The notes beneath the pieces were generated by a model. It had not been told where the DNA came from, ran no database searches, and saw only the letters and a program-made list of their open reading frames with translations. The position numbers and the translations under genes were made by a program. Of a stretch of DNA of 64,000 bases, positions 26,249-34,532 are shown piece by piece. Position 1 is the stretch's first letter. The number at the start of each line of letters is the position of its first letter. The stretch covers positions 3,058,304 to 3,122,303 of the forward strand of contig NZ_KB889963.1 of assembly GCF_000372845.1 (NCBI RefSeq). The letters run 5' to 3'. The stretch comes from Methylocystis rosea SV97 (GTDB taxonomy: Bacteria > Pseudomonadota > Alphaproteobacteria > Rhizobiales > Beijerinckiaceae).

Positions 26249-26278
26249 ATTTTATCTGTTGTTTTAAGCGCGTCACAA
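26249..26278 (-). promoter_or_regulatory. Candidate distal promoter of the sulfur operon
   Basis: On the minus strand: TTGTGA (26278-26273), 18-base spacer, TAAAAT (26254-26249). The -10 matches 5 of 6 and the region is the most AT-rich in the window. It would give a leader of about 120 bases before the ferredoxin gene. Confidence 0.5.
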
Positions 26279-26312
26279 TTGGAGCGCCATCCGCAGTTAG
26301 CTGAAACAGAGC

Positions 26313-26353
26313 ATGACAAGCGCTAAAAACCATGTTTGTTGAGCGCTTGTCAT
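26313..26353. promoter_or_regulatory. Perfect 12-bp inverted repeat upstream of the ParA-like gene
   Basis: ATGACAAGCGCT (26313-26324) and AGCGCTTGTCAT (26342-26353) with a 17-base AT-rich spacer. It ends 42 bases before the ATG at 26396. It could be an operator for a dimeric regulator or a leader hairpin. It lies in the divergent region between the sulfur operon and the ParA-like pair, so it may affect either. Confidence 0.65.
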
Positions 26354-26395
26354 TCATAAACAGCGGCGCCAGCGCGACATGCGATAGGAGCACCC

Positions 26396-27232
26396 ATGGT
26401 TAAGAAGCCGGTCAAAATCACCAGGGAAGCGCCCGCGAAACGGGAGCCGGAAAGCCGGCCGCGTAAGGTCGAGGCTCCGGCCGCCGCCGCGAACGCCGCC
26501 GCTCGCCCGGCGGTCATCGTCGTTGGCGCGGACAAGGGCGGCGTCGGCAAAACCACGATCGCCAGAGCCATCCTCGACTTTCTTTCGCTCAATGACATCC
26601 ATACGCGCGCGTTCGACACCGAGACGCCGCGCGGAACGCTTCATCGCTTCCACCCTGACGAGACGATGATCGTCGATCTGACCGAACCCTCGGACCAGAT
26701 GAAGATCATCGACACGCTGAATACGTCGCAGGCCAAGGTCAGCGTCATCGACGTGCGCGCCGGCGGGTTGAGCCCGGCGCTCGGGGCGCTCGACGAAATC
26801 GGCTTCTTCGATGCGGTGAAAGGCGGCGAATTCCGCTTCGTGCTGCTGCATGTGATCGGACCCTCCATCGCTTCGCTGGAGGAGATCGCCGAAATTGCGC
26901 CTTATGTCGCGGACGCCAATTATTTCATGGTGAAGAATCACGTCAACGACACGACCTTCTTCGAATGGGATCCACAAACGCACGCTAAATATTTCGAGCA
27001 CGTCGTCACATCGGGCGAGATCACGATTCCCAAGCTCAGCGAACTTGCCTACGAGCAGGTCGAGCTATCCGGGACGCCGTTTTCGACATTCATCGGCAAT
27101 CAGGACGCGCAGGGTCGCCCGGCGGAGCATTCGTTCGTGTTGCGCGGCTACGTCCGCACATGGCTGGCGCGCGTCGCCGATGAGTTCGAACGGGTCGGCC
27201 TTCTCGATCTTGTTGGCGATAAGAGGCGATAG
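26396..27232 (+). CDS. ParA/MinD-superfamily P-loop ATPase
   Basis: 278 residues. Residues 1-37 are a Lys/Pro/Ala-rich disordered stretch. The ATPase follows: VIVVGADKGGVGKTTIAR at 41-57 is a deviant Walker A with the signature Lys47 and the P-loop Lys52. AFDTETPRG (about 71-79) is the Asp region, and VSVIDVRAGG the Walker B position. Such ATPases form ATP-bound dimers that position DNA, proteins or machinery in the cell. No ParB or centromere repeats are adjacent, so this is not an ordinary partition locus. The next gene, 38 bases downstream, is a degenerate paralogue. The cargo is unknown. Confidence 0.88.
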   Translation: MVKKPVKITREAPAKREPESRPRKVEAPAAAANAAARPAVIVVGADKGGVGKTTIARAILDFLSLNDIHTRAFDTETPRGTLHRFHPDETMIVDLTEPSDQMKIIDTLNTSQAKVSVIDVRAGGLSPALGALDEIGFFDAVKGGEFRFVLLHVIGPSIASLEEIAEIAPYVADANYFMVKNHVNDTTFFEWDPQTHAKYFEHVVTSGEITIPKLSELAYEQVELSGTPFSTFIGNQDAQGRPAEHSFVLRGYVRTWLARVADEFERVGLLDLVGDKRR

Positions 27233-27270
27233 AGGGTCGCGGCGGCGCGCATCGTCTCCGCGAAGACCAC

Positions 27271-27984
27271 ATGGCGCCTCGCACTCTTGCGTTCTTCGTT
27301 TGCTCGCCGCACTCGCGAACAGGCGTGACGACAGCGGCGCGTTTGCTGACCGAATATTATTTGTCGCGCAATGTCGACGTGGAAGGCTTTGACACGGATT
27401 TCCGGGAGCCGCTTTATGCAGTGTTCTTTCCGGAAGCGACGCGCATCGTCGACCTCAGCGAGATCAAGGGACAGATTTCGCTCTTCGACCGCCTCCTCGT
27501 CGCCGACGAGACGCCAAAGATCGTCGACGTCTGGCATCGCTCCTATGAGCGTCTGTTCGCGACCATCGCCGAAATTGGCTTTCTCGAAGAAGCGCGGCGG
27601 CGCGGCGTTGAGCCGATCGTGCTCTTTCAAACGGACGTCACGGAGAGCGCGGCGAACAGCGCGCTCGTCCTCAAGACCACATGGCCGGATCTCATGATGA
27701 ACGTCATCCACAATCGCGGCGCCTCGCCACTCGGCCGCGACTCCTTGGCGATTCTTGCGCGCTATCCAGCGAGCGGCAAATTCGTGATCCCGCGCCTTGA
27801 GGCGCCGATCGCGCGCGCGCTCGACGACGTCGATCTGTCGCTATCCCGCTTCACGAGAGAGCCGCCGCCGGAAATGTCCATCGTGGTTCGCGCGGCGCTC
27901 AAAGCATGGCTGTCGCCAATCTTCACCCAATTTCAAAGCTTCGAATTGCGGCTCGCGCTGCAGTCGAGCGAATGGCTTCGTTAA
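27271..27984 (+). CDS. Degenerate ParA-like paralogue lacking P-loop lysines
   Basis: 237 residues. It aligns along most of its length with the ATPase just upstream (for example VEGFDTDFREPLYAVFFPE against TRAFDTETPRGTLHRFHPD, and PKIVDVWHRS against VSVIDVRAGG). Its P-loop reads CSPHSRTGVTTAARLL: His14 stands at the deviant Lys position and Val19 at the catalytic P-loop Lys, and the GG pair is lost. It is therefore unlikely to hydrolyse ATP. The rest is intact, with no frameshift, so it appears maintained by selection, perhaps as a regulatory partner of the active protein. Spacing of 38 bases suggests one operon. Confidence 0.8.
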   Translation: MAPRTLAFFVCSPHSRTGVTTAARLLTEYYLSRNVDVEGFDTDFREPLYAVFFPEATRIVDLSEIKGQISLFDRLLVADETPKIVDVWHRSYERLFATIAEIGFLEEARRRGVEPIVLFQTDVTESAANSALVLKTTWPDLMMNVIHNRGASPLGRDSLAILARYPASGKFVIPRLEAPIARALDDVDLSLSRFTREPPPEMSIVVRAALKAWLSPIFTQFQSFELRLALQSSEWLR

Positions 27985-27996
27985 AGGACGGGCGCC

Positions 27997-29046
27997 ATGG
28001 AATACCGCAGACTCGGAAACAGCGATCTCTCCGTCTCCGCCATCTGTCTCGGCTCAATGACGTGGGGACAGCAGAACAGCGAAGCCGAAGGCCATGTGCA
28101 ACTAGATTACGCCTTCGATTGCGGCGTCAATTTCATCGACACGGCGGAAATCTATTCCATTCCGCCGAGGCGAGAAACGCAAGGCTCCTCCGAGCGCATC
28201 ATCGGAAGTTGGCTCGCCGCACGTAAGAACCGTGACAAGGCGATCATCGCCACTAAGGTCGCCGGCCGCGGCGACGCCAATTGGTTGCGTCCGGGGCGCG
28301 TGGGAACGGTTCTCGACGCCAAGAATATCGACGCTGCGATCGAGGGATCGCTCAAGCGGCTGCAGACCGATTACATCGATCTCTATCAATTGCATTGGCC
28401 GGATCGTTCGCTACCGCTTTGGGGCGCAGGCGGCACGGTCTATCGACGCCCGACGAAGCGCGACGAAACTCCCATCGAAGAGACGCTGGAAGCGCTAACG
28501 CGGCTCGTCAAAGCCGGCAAGGTTCGGCACATCGGGCTGTCCAATGAAACGCCGTGGGGCGTGGCGCGCTTTCTGCGCGCTGCGGAACTCGGCCTTGGGC
28601 CTCGCGTCGTCTCGATTCAAAACGCCTACAACCTCGTCAACCGTACCTTCGAGATCGGGCTCGCTGAGTTCGCTGAGCGCGAGCGCGTCGGATTGCTCGC
28701 CTATTCGCCGCTCGCGCAAGGATATCTCACCGGGAAATATCAGGGCGGCGCGCGGCCGCCCGGCGCCCGCACGACGCTGTTCGAGCGCGCGCAGCGTTAT
28801 GAGAAGCCGGAAGTCGAAAAAGCGATCGCCGCCTATCTGGCGCTCGCGCAAGATCTTGGAGTCGATCCGGCGCAGTTCGCCATCGCCTTCGTGACGTCCC
28901 GGCCCTTCGTGACGTCGAATATTATTGGCGCGACGACGATGGCGCAGCTCAAAGCCGATCTCGCGTCGGTGGCGTTCAGGATCACGCCTGACATGGAGCG
29001 GCGTATTGACGCCATCCACCATCTCCACAGCAACCCCGCGCCATGA
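27997..29046 (+). CDS. Aldo/keto reductase (Tas-like)
   Basis: 349 residues, ATG 27997 after AAAGGACGG, 12 bases downstream of the ParA-like paralogue. Family features: MEYRRLGNSDLSVSAICLGS, GVNFIDTAEIYS (catalytic Asp and Tyr), IIATKVAG (Lys), YIDLYQLHWPDR (His), IGLSNETPWG, and a C-terminal NADPH-binding IIGATTMAQLKADL. The length and LPLWGAGGTVY insertion fit the Tas subgroup of NADP(H)-dependent reductases. The substrate is unknown. Its closeness to the ParA-like pair suggests co-transcription, but nothing links the functions. Confidence 0.9.
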   Translation: MEYRRLGNSDLSVSAICLGSMTWGQQNSEAEGHVQLDYAFDCGVNFIDTAEIYSIPPRRETQGSSERIIGSWLAARKNRDKAIIATKVAGRGDANWLRPGRVGTVLDAKNIDAAIEGSLKRLQTDYIDLYQLHWPDRSLPLWGAGGTVYRRPTKRDETPIEETLEALTRLVKAGKVRHIGLSNETPWGVARFLRAAELGLGPRVVSIQNAYNLVNRTFEIGLAEFAERERVGLLAYSPLAQGYLTGKYQGGARPPGARTTLFERAQRYEKPEVEKAIAAYLALAQDLGVDPAQFAIAFVTSRPFVTSNIIGATTMAQLKADLASVAFRITPDMERRIDAIHHLHSNPAP

Positions 29047-29094
29047 CCGGAGGCGCGAGTCTTCGCGCGGAGACGCCTCTCAGCTTGGCGCCGA

Positions 29095-29200
29095 GAGAGC
29101 TTCCGGATCGCATGGACTCATTTGATCGATAAGGAATCGCTCAAAATGTTGGAGCAGGTTCTCATCGGAAAAGTCTGTCAACTTTTTCGGAACCTGCTCT
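29095..29200. repeat. Bipartite palindromic repeat, copy 2
   Basis: The 106-bp counterpart of 1963-2074. The first 48 bases align without gaps (GAGAGCTTCC ... AAGGAATCGCTC) and the right palindrome is identical in its arms: GAGCAGGTTC (29152-29161) and GAACCTGCTC (29190-29199). It lies between the convergent aldo/keto reductase and YqgE genes. Confidence 0.85.
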
Positions 29201-29205
29201 AACGC

Positions 29206-29856
29206 TCAGGCGTGTCCCGCATGTGTCGACAGCCGTTGTGGATCGACGCCGATCGAGCGCAGCGCGCGCGCATATTTCGTCTCGAGGTCATGATCGAACA
29301 GCAAGGCGGGATCGGTCGGACAGTTCAGCCAACCGTTGCGCTGAATCTCTTCTTCGAGCTGACCCGGATCCCAACCCGCATAGCCGAGCGCGAGCAGCGC
29401 GCGGTCCGGGCCGCGCCCTGCGGCGATGGCGCGCAGAATGTCGATCGTCGCCGTGAGCGAGACGCCGTCGTCGATCGGCAAGGTGGAATTGTCGAGGAAG
29501 AAGTCCGGCGTATGCAGCACGAAACCGCGGTCGGTCTGCACCGGCCCCCCGGACAGCACCTGGATGTCTTCGGCGCGGCTCGGCAGGCTGATGCGCTCCT
29601 GGGGGGCGATCACTTGCAGCTGCACGAGCAAATCGGGAAAATTGCGCACCCGGGCCGCCTGGTTGACGACGATGCCCATCGCGCCTTCTTCGGAATGGGC
29701 GCATAGATAGATCACCGAGCGCGCGAAACGCTGATCCAACATGCTCGGCATCGCGATCAGCAATTGGCCATCAAGAAAGCGGCGCTCGTCGGGACGCCCG
29801 CTGCGGCGCTCGCTCACCCTCTCCGCGAATTCTTGCTTCTTGTCGCTCGGCCTCAT
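29206..29856 (-). CDS. YqgE/AlgH family (UPF0301) protein
   Basis: 216 residues, somewhat longer than the family because of a polar N-terminal 25 residues. Family blocks: [75 protein letters not shown] and [14 protein letters not shown]. The fold is known from structures but the function is not settled. There is no signal peptide. It is a single gene, followed by the palindromic repeat. Confidence 0.94.
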   Translation of the reverse strand: MRPSDKKQEFAERVSERRSGRPDERRFLDGQLLIAMPSMLDQRFARSVIYLCAHSEEGAMGIVVNQAARVRNFPDLLVQLQVIAPQERISLPSRAEDIQVLSGGPVQTDRGFVLHTPDFFLDNSTLPIDDGVSLTATIDILRAIAAGRGPDRALLALGYAGWDPGQLEEEIQRNGWLNCPTDPALLFDHDLETKYARALRSIGVDPQRLSTHAGHA

Positions 29857-29952
29857 AGGGTCATGCTACGCCCGCCGCGTCCTCAGGACAAGCGGCGCAA
29901 ATCACGTAACTGACTGCCTTGACTGGGGGACCGGGGGCGCCGAAGGGTCACG

Positions 29953-30759
29953 ATGCGCTCAAAATTCTTTCTATTCGCGCCGCTAGCCGTCACGCTGGCG
30001 CAGGTCTTTCCGGCGTCGTCGCTCGCCGAGAACACGGCCTTCGCGTCTGCCGTCGTAAAGGGCGCGGCCTCGAGCGCTCGGCTCTTGTCCGCCGGCCCTC
30101 CGCAGGGCGGGTCTTACCGCGCCGCCGTCGAGATCTCGCTCGCGCCGGAAACCATCACCTATTGGCGCCAGCCCGGCGAGGCGGGCTCGGCGCCCGCGTT
30201 CGATTTTTCAAGATCGGTCAATGTGGCCAAAGTCGAACCCTCCTTTCCCGCGCCGAAACATATCGACGAGGCCGGAACCATGGTGGCTGGCTATGATGCG
30301 CGCGTCGTCCTGCCCTTGAAGGTGACGCCGCGCGATCCCAATGCGCCGGTGACGCTCAATCTCGTGCTCGACTACGCCTCCTGCGGCAAGATCTGCCTGC
30401 CGGCGCGCGCCGATTTGTCTTTGGAGTTGCCGCGCAACGGCGCTTCGCCTCATGCGGCGGCGATCGCCGAAGCCGAACGGCTGGTGCCAAGCAAGCTCAC
30501 CGTGGCCGAGGCCAAAAAGCGCTTTGCGGTTTCGCGGAATAACGCGGACGGGACGTGGCGGCTGCGCTACCTTGGACCCGGCAAAGCCGAGGACGTCTTC
30601 GCCGAAGCGCCTGAGCCGTTCTTCATTGAAAGCACGCGCGCGGGAGAGGGATTCGAGCTTAAGCTTTTTTCCGGAAGCGAAACCGCCAAGGCCGCCGACG
30701 CGACGTTAACGATCGTCACCGACGCCGGCGCTTTCGAGGCCCCGGCGCGGCTGGAGTAA
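29953..30759 (+). CDS. Exported DsbD N-terminal-domain protein
   Basis: 268 residues. Signal peptide MRSKFFLFAPLAVTLAQVFP with an SSLAEN cut site. The mature protein is an immunoglobulin-like domain resembling the periplasmic N-terminal domain of DsbD/ScsB: ETITYWRQPGEAGSAPAFDF, PLKVTPRDPNAPVTLNL, and DYASCGKICLPARADL with the redox Cys pair C-x3-C. The transmembrane and C-terminal thioredoxin parts of DsbD are missing, so it must take electrons from a separate membrane partner. It may serve cytochrome or copper-protein maturation. Start chosen at ATG 29953 with GAAGGG upstream. Confidence 0.85.
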   Translation: MRSKFFLFAPLAVTLAQVFPASSLAENTAFASAVVKGAASSARLLSAGPPQGGSYRAAVEISLAPETITYWRQPGEAGSAPAFDFSRSVNVAKVEPSFPAPKHIDEAGTMVAGYDARVVLPLKVTPRDPNAPVTLNLVLDYASCGKICLPARADLSLELPRNGASPHAAAIAEAERLVPSKLTVAEAKKRFAVSRNNADGTWRLRYLGPGKAEDVFAEAPEPFFIESTRAGEGFELKLFSGSETAKAADATLTIVTDAGAFEAPARLE

Positions 30760-30775
30760 GCGCGACCGCCTTCTC

Positions 30776-32071
30776 CTACTCCACCTCAGCGTCGATGGGC
30801 GTCGCAGCTTCATGGTCGAGCTTGGGCGTGCGCTTGAACGTCGATTTGCGCCCTCGCAAGGTCTGGAGAATCTTCGCGCCGTTAGCGAAGGCGAGATAGA
30901 TCATCAGCGGCGGAATTGACGCGACCGTTTTGACATAGTCGGCGACGGTTCCGCGCTTGAGCGCCAGATAGGGCGGCAGCGTGATGCCGAGCGCCACCAG
31001 GACCGTCATGATTCCGATGATCTCCAACATCCCGGCGAAGGGCGCGAGCGATCCGTGCAGAATCACGCCAAGGAAGAAGGCGATGAGTCCAATAGCGGCG
31101 GTGGGGAAGAAAATCTGATGGGCGATCAGCGAGATCGCCATCACCCGACGCGTCAGGCTCCATGGCGAACGCCAAATCGGCAGGACGGTCTTTTGCGCGA
31201 CCTGCACGAACCCGTTCGACCATCGCCTTTGCTGGCGACGGAAATCGCGGATTCCCTCCGGCACCTGGCCGGGAATCGGCGGCTCCGAGACAAATAGCCC
31301 ATGCCATCCCTGGAGCGCCGCGCGCACGGTGAGGTCGAGGTCCTCGCAGAGCGAATAGTCGGACCAGCCGCCGGCGTCCTCGACCGTCGCGCGTCGCCAA
31401 ATTCCGCCGGTGCCGTTGAATTGAAAGAGCCAGCCGGCATGCGCGCGTGAGCGCTGTTCGACGAGATAATGGCCGTCCTGCACGAGGCCCTGGGCGCGCG
31501 TCAGCCAGTTTTTCTCGAAATTCTGGAACTCGCAGCGCGACTGCACGAAGCCGATGCGATCGTCGGTCAGAAAAAGCGGCACCGTTCGCTTCAGCCAATT
31601 GGGCGGCGGACGAAAGTCGGCGTCGAGCATTGCGACGAAGGGTTCGTCGGTCAGCGTGAGGCCATGCGCGCAGGCGCCCGCCTTGAAACCCGAGCGGTCG
31701 GCGCGACGCACATGGTCGATCACGGCGCCGCCGATGCGAAGCTCCGCCGCCACTGCGTCGGCCCGAGCGCTTGTCTCGTCCGTCGAATCGTCGAGAAGCT
31801 GTATGCGCAGCCTGTCCTTAGGCCAATCGAGGAGCGCGACGCAGCGCAACGACTGCTCGGTGACGAGCGGCTCGTTGAAGACGGGGATTTGCAACAGGAC
31901 TCGCGGCAGATCCGAGTCAGGCGTTGCGGGCGCCTCCGGATCGCGCACGCCGCGCAGCTGGTCGTAACCGAAGCGGCCGATGACGATCAGATAGCCGATT
32001 CCGATCGCCATCAGGATCGAAGCGCAGACCATCGCGACCGAGTCGACGAGGAATTGAAAAAGCCCCAGCAA
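30776..32071 (-). CDS. Membrane GT2 glycosyltransferase (cellulose-synthase-like)
   Basis: 431 residues from TTG 32071, chosen because AGAAGGA lies 7 bases upstream and it follows the previous stop. Residues about 5-30 form a membrane helix, then the GT2 catalytic domain: VLLQIPVFNE, LLDDSTDET (first Asp), AMLDADFRP (DxD-like), CEDLDLTVRA (base region) and RRQQRRWSNGF (Q-x-x-R-W). Three to four further membrane helices follow from about residue 300. This layout fits processive or lipid-linked glycosyltransferases acting at the inner membrane. It is the last gene of the ACP-ketosynthase operon, 5 bases after the GT21-like gene. Sugar and acceptor are unknown. Confidence 0.88.
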   Translation of the reverse strand: MLGLFQFLVDSVAMVCASILMAIGIGYLIVIGRFGYDQLRGVRDPEAPATPDSDLPRVLLQIPVFNEPLVTEQSLRCVALLDWPKDRLRIQLLDDSTDETSARADAVAAELRIGGAVIDHVRRADRSGFKAGACAHGLTLTDEPFVAMLDADFRPPPNWLKRTVPLFLTDDRIGFVQSRCEFQNFEKNWLTRAQGLVQDGHYLVEQRSRAHAGWLFQFNGTGGIWRRATVEDAGGWSDYSLCEDLDLTVRAALQGWHGLFVSEPPIPGQVPEGIRDFRRQQRRWSNGFVQVAQKTVLPIWRSPWSLTRRVMAISLIAHQIFFPTAAIGLIAFFLGVILHGSLAPFAGMLEIIGIMTVLVALGITLPPYLALKRGTVADYVKTVASIPPLMIYLAFANGAKILQTLRGRKSTFKRTPKLDHEAATPIDAEVE

Positions 32072-32076
32072 ACGGC

Positions 32077-33237
32077 CTATCCTTCTTCGTGCGGAACCGG
32101 CGAGGGCTTCGCCCCGGCGCGCGCATTCACGCTGTCCTTCGCCCAAACCACCTGGTCAGTGACCCAGGCGTTCAACCAGACCGCCAGCATCGTCGCCTCG
32201 CGAACCACAAACACCGCGGGCGCGGCCCACGATAACTGCCATCCTTTGGCCACGGAAAGCAATGTCTCAAGCGCAAACCACAGCAGAAGCGTCGCCGACG
32301 CGGCGGCAAGTGGCGCGATCCCGACGAGCGGCGCCGCGAGCGCTGAAGCGATAACTGCTGGAACCGCTTGGCATATTGGCTCGGCAAGGAAGGAGATGAG
32401 CTCATCGCTGCGGCGAACGACGCTCCAGCGCAATTGCCGCTGATAAACATCTTCGAACGCGCGCGCGCCGAGTTCCTGGCGCACAAGCCTGTGGGAAAAG
32501 ACCGCCCGTTTGCCGATCCGCCGCATCGCCTTGGCCAAGGCGTTGTCTTCGCCGACCGTATGGGAAATCGCGTCAAAGCCTCCCGCGCGCAGGAAGTCCG
32601 AACGTCGAAACAACATGATCTTGCCGACGCCATGCCCCTGCCCCAGCGCCGAGGCGAGAAACAGCATGCGGGCGTGCGGACCGTTAATGATCGCTGCCTC
32701 GACTTGCGCGGCGAAATTTTCAAGGCGCGCGCAATAGGGAATGGCGCAGACGAGCCCGACCTCGTCCGTCAGCTGCCTGACGTGCTGCTCCAGCGCGTCC
32801 GGCTCGAGCAGCACATTGGCGTCCTTCATCAGTATGACGTCGTGCGTCGCCTGCATGAACGGCGCATAAAGATTGTCGACCTTCGGACTTACGGCGAACT
32901 TCGCTGTCGAGCGGAGAATGCGCGAAGGCACATTCGGGTGACTCGCGAGAATGGCGCGCATGCGCTCGACTGCCGGCCCCTCGACGTCGGTTGCGGCGAC
33001 GGTCACGTCGAAATCGCCGTAGTGCTGCGTCAGCGCGGACTCTTGCGTGCGATCGAACTGGTCCTCGAGCATCTTGACGGGAAGCACGACCGAGACCGGC
33101 GGCCGGTCTCGTCGCGTGGCGCGGCGCGCGGCGAGCCAGGGCTGCGCGATGGTCGCCGCGACAGAGACGACAAGCAACACGACGGCGATCATCCAATAGG
33201 CGCCTGCGGCCCACGCGAGGATGATGTAGGCCGTCAC
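32077..33237 (-). CDS. GT21-like (ceramide glucosyltransferase or HpnI-like) membrane glycosyltransferase
   Basis: 386 residues from GTG 33237, which overlaps the SDR stop (GTGA). An N-terminal membrane helix (TAYIILAWAAGAYWMIAVVL) is followed by VSVVLPVKMLED, VAATDVEG (D1), VSPKVDNLYAPF and ILMKDANVLL (D2), HTVGEDNALAKAM (D3) and DVYQRQLRWSVVRR, the (Q/R)xxRW motif of GT21. Several C-terminal membrane helices follow. Known relatives add sugars to ceramide or to hopanoids (HpnI). The operon here has neither serine palmitoyltransferase nor hopanoid genes, so the lipid acceptor is open. Confidence 0.87.
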   Translation of the reverse strand: MTAYIILAWAAGAYWMIAVVLLVVSVAATIAQPWLAARRATRRDRPPVSVVLPVKMLEDQFDRTQESALTQHYGDFDVTVAATDVEGPAVERMRAILASHPNVPSRILRSTAKFAVSPKVDNLYAPFMQATHDVILMKDANVLLEPDALEQHVRQLTDEVGLVCAIPYCARLENFAAQVEAAIINGPHARMLFLASALGQGHGVGKIMLFRRSDFLRAGGFDAISHTVGEDNALAKAMRRIGKRAVFSHRLVRQELGARAFEDVYQRQLRWSVVRRSDELISFLAEPICQAVPAVIASALAAPLVGIAPLAAASATLLLWFALETLLSVAKGWQLSWAAPAVFVVREATMLAVWLNAWVTDQVVWAKDSVNARAGAKPSPVPHEEG

Positions 33238-34094
33238 GATATTTCCCGTTCCGGCGTCTCTGGGACTTCGGCGGGAAACTGGCGCATGACGCCGTCGACG
33301 AGCGCCGCCGGCAAGAGGGAGAAGAGGCGCATCGCCCAATACATGTAACGAGGAAAGGCGATGACGTTGCGGCGGCGGTCCAGCCCGTTCTTGATGATGC
33401 GCGCGGCTTCTTTGTCGGAAAGGGCGCCGGGCTGCCAGGATTCGACGCCCGCCGACTCTGGCGTCTTTAGGAGAGCGCGCGCTGAAAAGGGCGTCTTCAC
33501 GATGGTGCGCGCCGACATGGGCGTCTTCACATAACCCGGCACGATCAGCGCGACATGCACGCCATGGGCTGCGAGCTGGGCGCGCAGGCTGTCCGCCCAC
33601 ATGTGCACGCACGCCTTCGCCGCACAATAGGCCGGCGAATGCGGGAGCGCGCGCACGCCGGCCATCGAGCCGACAATGGCGATCCTGCCGCTCTTTCGAG
33701 CGCACATCGGCAGAATTGCGGGTTCGACCGTGTTGAAGACGCCCTCGACATTGATCTTGAGCATTGCTCGGACCGCCTCGGGCGTTTCGAGAAGCTGGCC
33801 GGGCGAAAGGCCCGTCGCGACGCCGGCGTTGGCGACAAGAATGTCGATCGGGCGCTTTTCATACGCAGATTGAACGATGCGCGCCATGGCTTCGCGATCC
33901 CGCACATCGGCAATGTGAGTCTCCGCCTCCTCTGCGCCGGCAGCGAGACAGGCGCGCGCGGCGCCCTCGAGGCGCTCGGCGTCGCGGCCAAGCAAGACAA
34001 GGCTCGCGCCTTCGTGCGCATAGGCGAGCGCCAATGCGCGCCCAATGCCGCTCGAGGCGCCGGTGATAAGAACCCGAACAGCGCTCTTAGCCAT
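33234..34094 (-). CDS. Short-chain dehydrogenase/reductase with an internal tandem repeat
   Basis: 286 residues from ATG 34094 (MAKSAVRV); ATG 34127, adjoining the upstream stop, is an alternative. Classical SDR motifs: VLITGASSGIGRALALAYA, DILVANAGVATG, GSMAGVRALPHSPAYCAAKA with catalytic Ser, Tyr and Lys. In the operon it is the likely 3-oxoacyl reductase or lipid keto-reductase. Oddly, after VPGY it has three tandem 10-residue units (VKTPMSART-I, VKTPFSARA-L, LKTPESAGV), which lie where the substrate-binding loop should be. The C-terminus (YMYWAMRLFSLLPAALVDGV) is hydrophobic and may bind the membrane. Confidence 0.88.
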   Translation of the reverse strand: MAKSAVRVLITGASSGIGRALALAYAHEGASLVLLGRDAERLEGAARACLAAGAEEAETHIADVRDREAMARIVQSAYEKRPIDILVANAGVATGLSPGQLLETPEAVRAMLKINVEGVFNTVEPAILPMCARKSGRIAIVGSMAGVRALPHSPAYCAAKACVHMWADSLRAQLAAHGVHVALIVPGYVKTPMSARTIVKTPFSARALLKTPESAGVESWQPGALSDKEAARIIKNGLDRRRNVIAFPRYMYWAMRLFSLLPAALVDGVMRQFPAEVPETPEREIS

Positions 34095-34127
34095 ACACGC
34101 GCCCTGCCCTACGGCGCCGCCGATCAT

Positions 34128-34532
34128 TCATGTGGCCGGCCCCGGCCGCAAGGTCGCTTCGCCGACGATGCCGGGCGCCCGCGCCGCGCCATAGGCCACC
34201 AGACGGACGAAAATCTCGTTTTCGGTCGCGCGCAGCACGCGGCCCGACAACCTGACGGTCTCGCCGCGCAAGATTGGCTGCACGAACTTCCCGGCAATTG
34301 AAGCGATGACGAGGTCGCCGCGCCACGCCCTCAGCATTGGTTCAAACGCGGCCAGAAGCTTCATGCCATGTACCGGCGGCGCGGCCAGCCCGATCGCCGC
34401 CGCCACGGCGTCGTCGAGATGCAATGGATTTGCGTCCCCCGAGACCTCGGCGTAGCGCTCAAGCGAAGGCGCGTCGAACGGGCCAATGACGCTCTCCGGC
34501 AGTTTGTCGCCGACTTTGATGGGATCGCTCAT
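34128..34532 (-). CDS. MaoC-like hotdog dehydratase/hydratase
   Basis: 134 residues. The sequence FDAPSLERYAEVSGDANPLHLDD carries the hydratase-2 motif (D-x4-H, here DANPLH), and the hotdog helix is AAAIGLAAPPVHGMKLLAAF. The family adds or removes water at enoyl/3-hydroxyacyl thioesters. The start overlaps the upstream hotdog gene by 4 bases. In this operon it would be the dehydratase following the SDR reductase. Confidence 0.9.
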   Translation of the reverse strand: MSDPIKVGDKLPESVIGPFDAPSLERYAEVSGDANPLHLDDAVAAAIGLAAPPVHGMKLLAAFEPMLRAWRGDLVIASIAGKFVQPILRGETVRLSGRVLRATENEIFVRLVAYGAARAPGIVGEATLRPGPAT

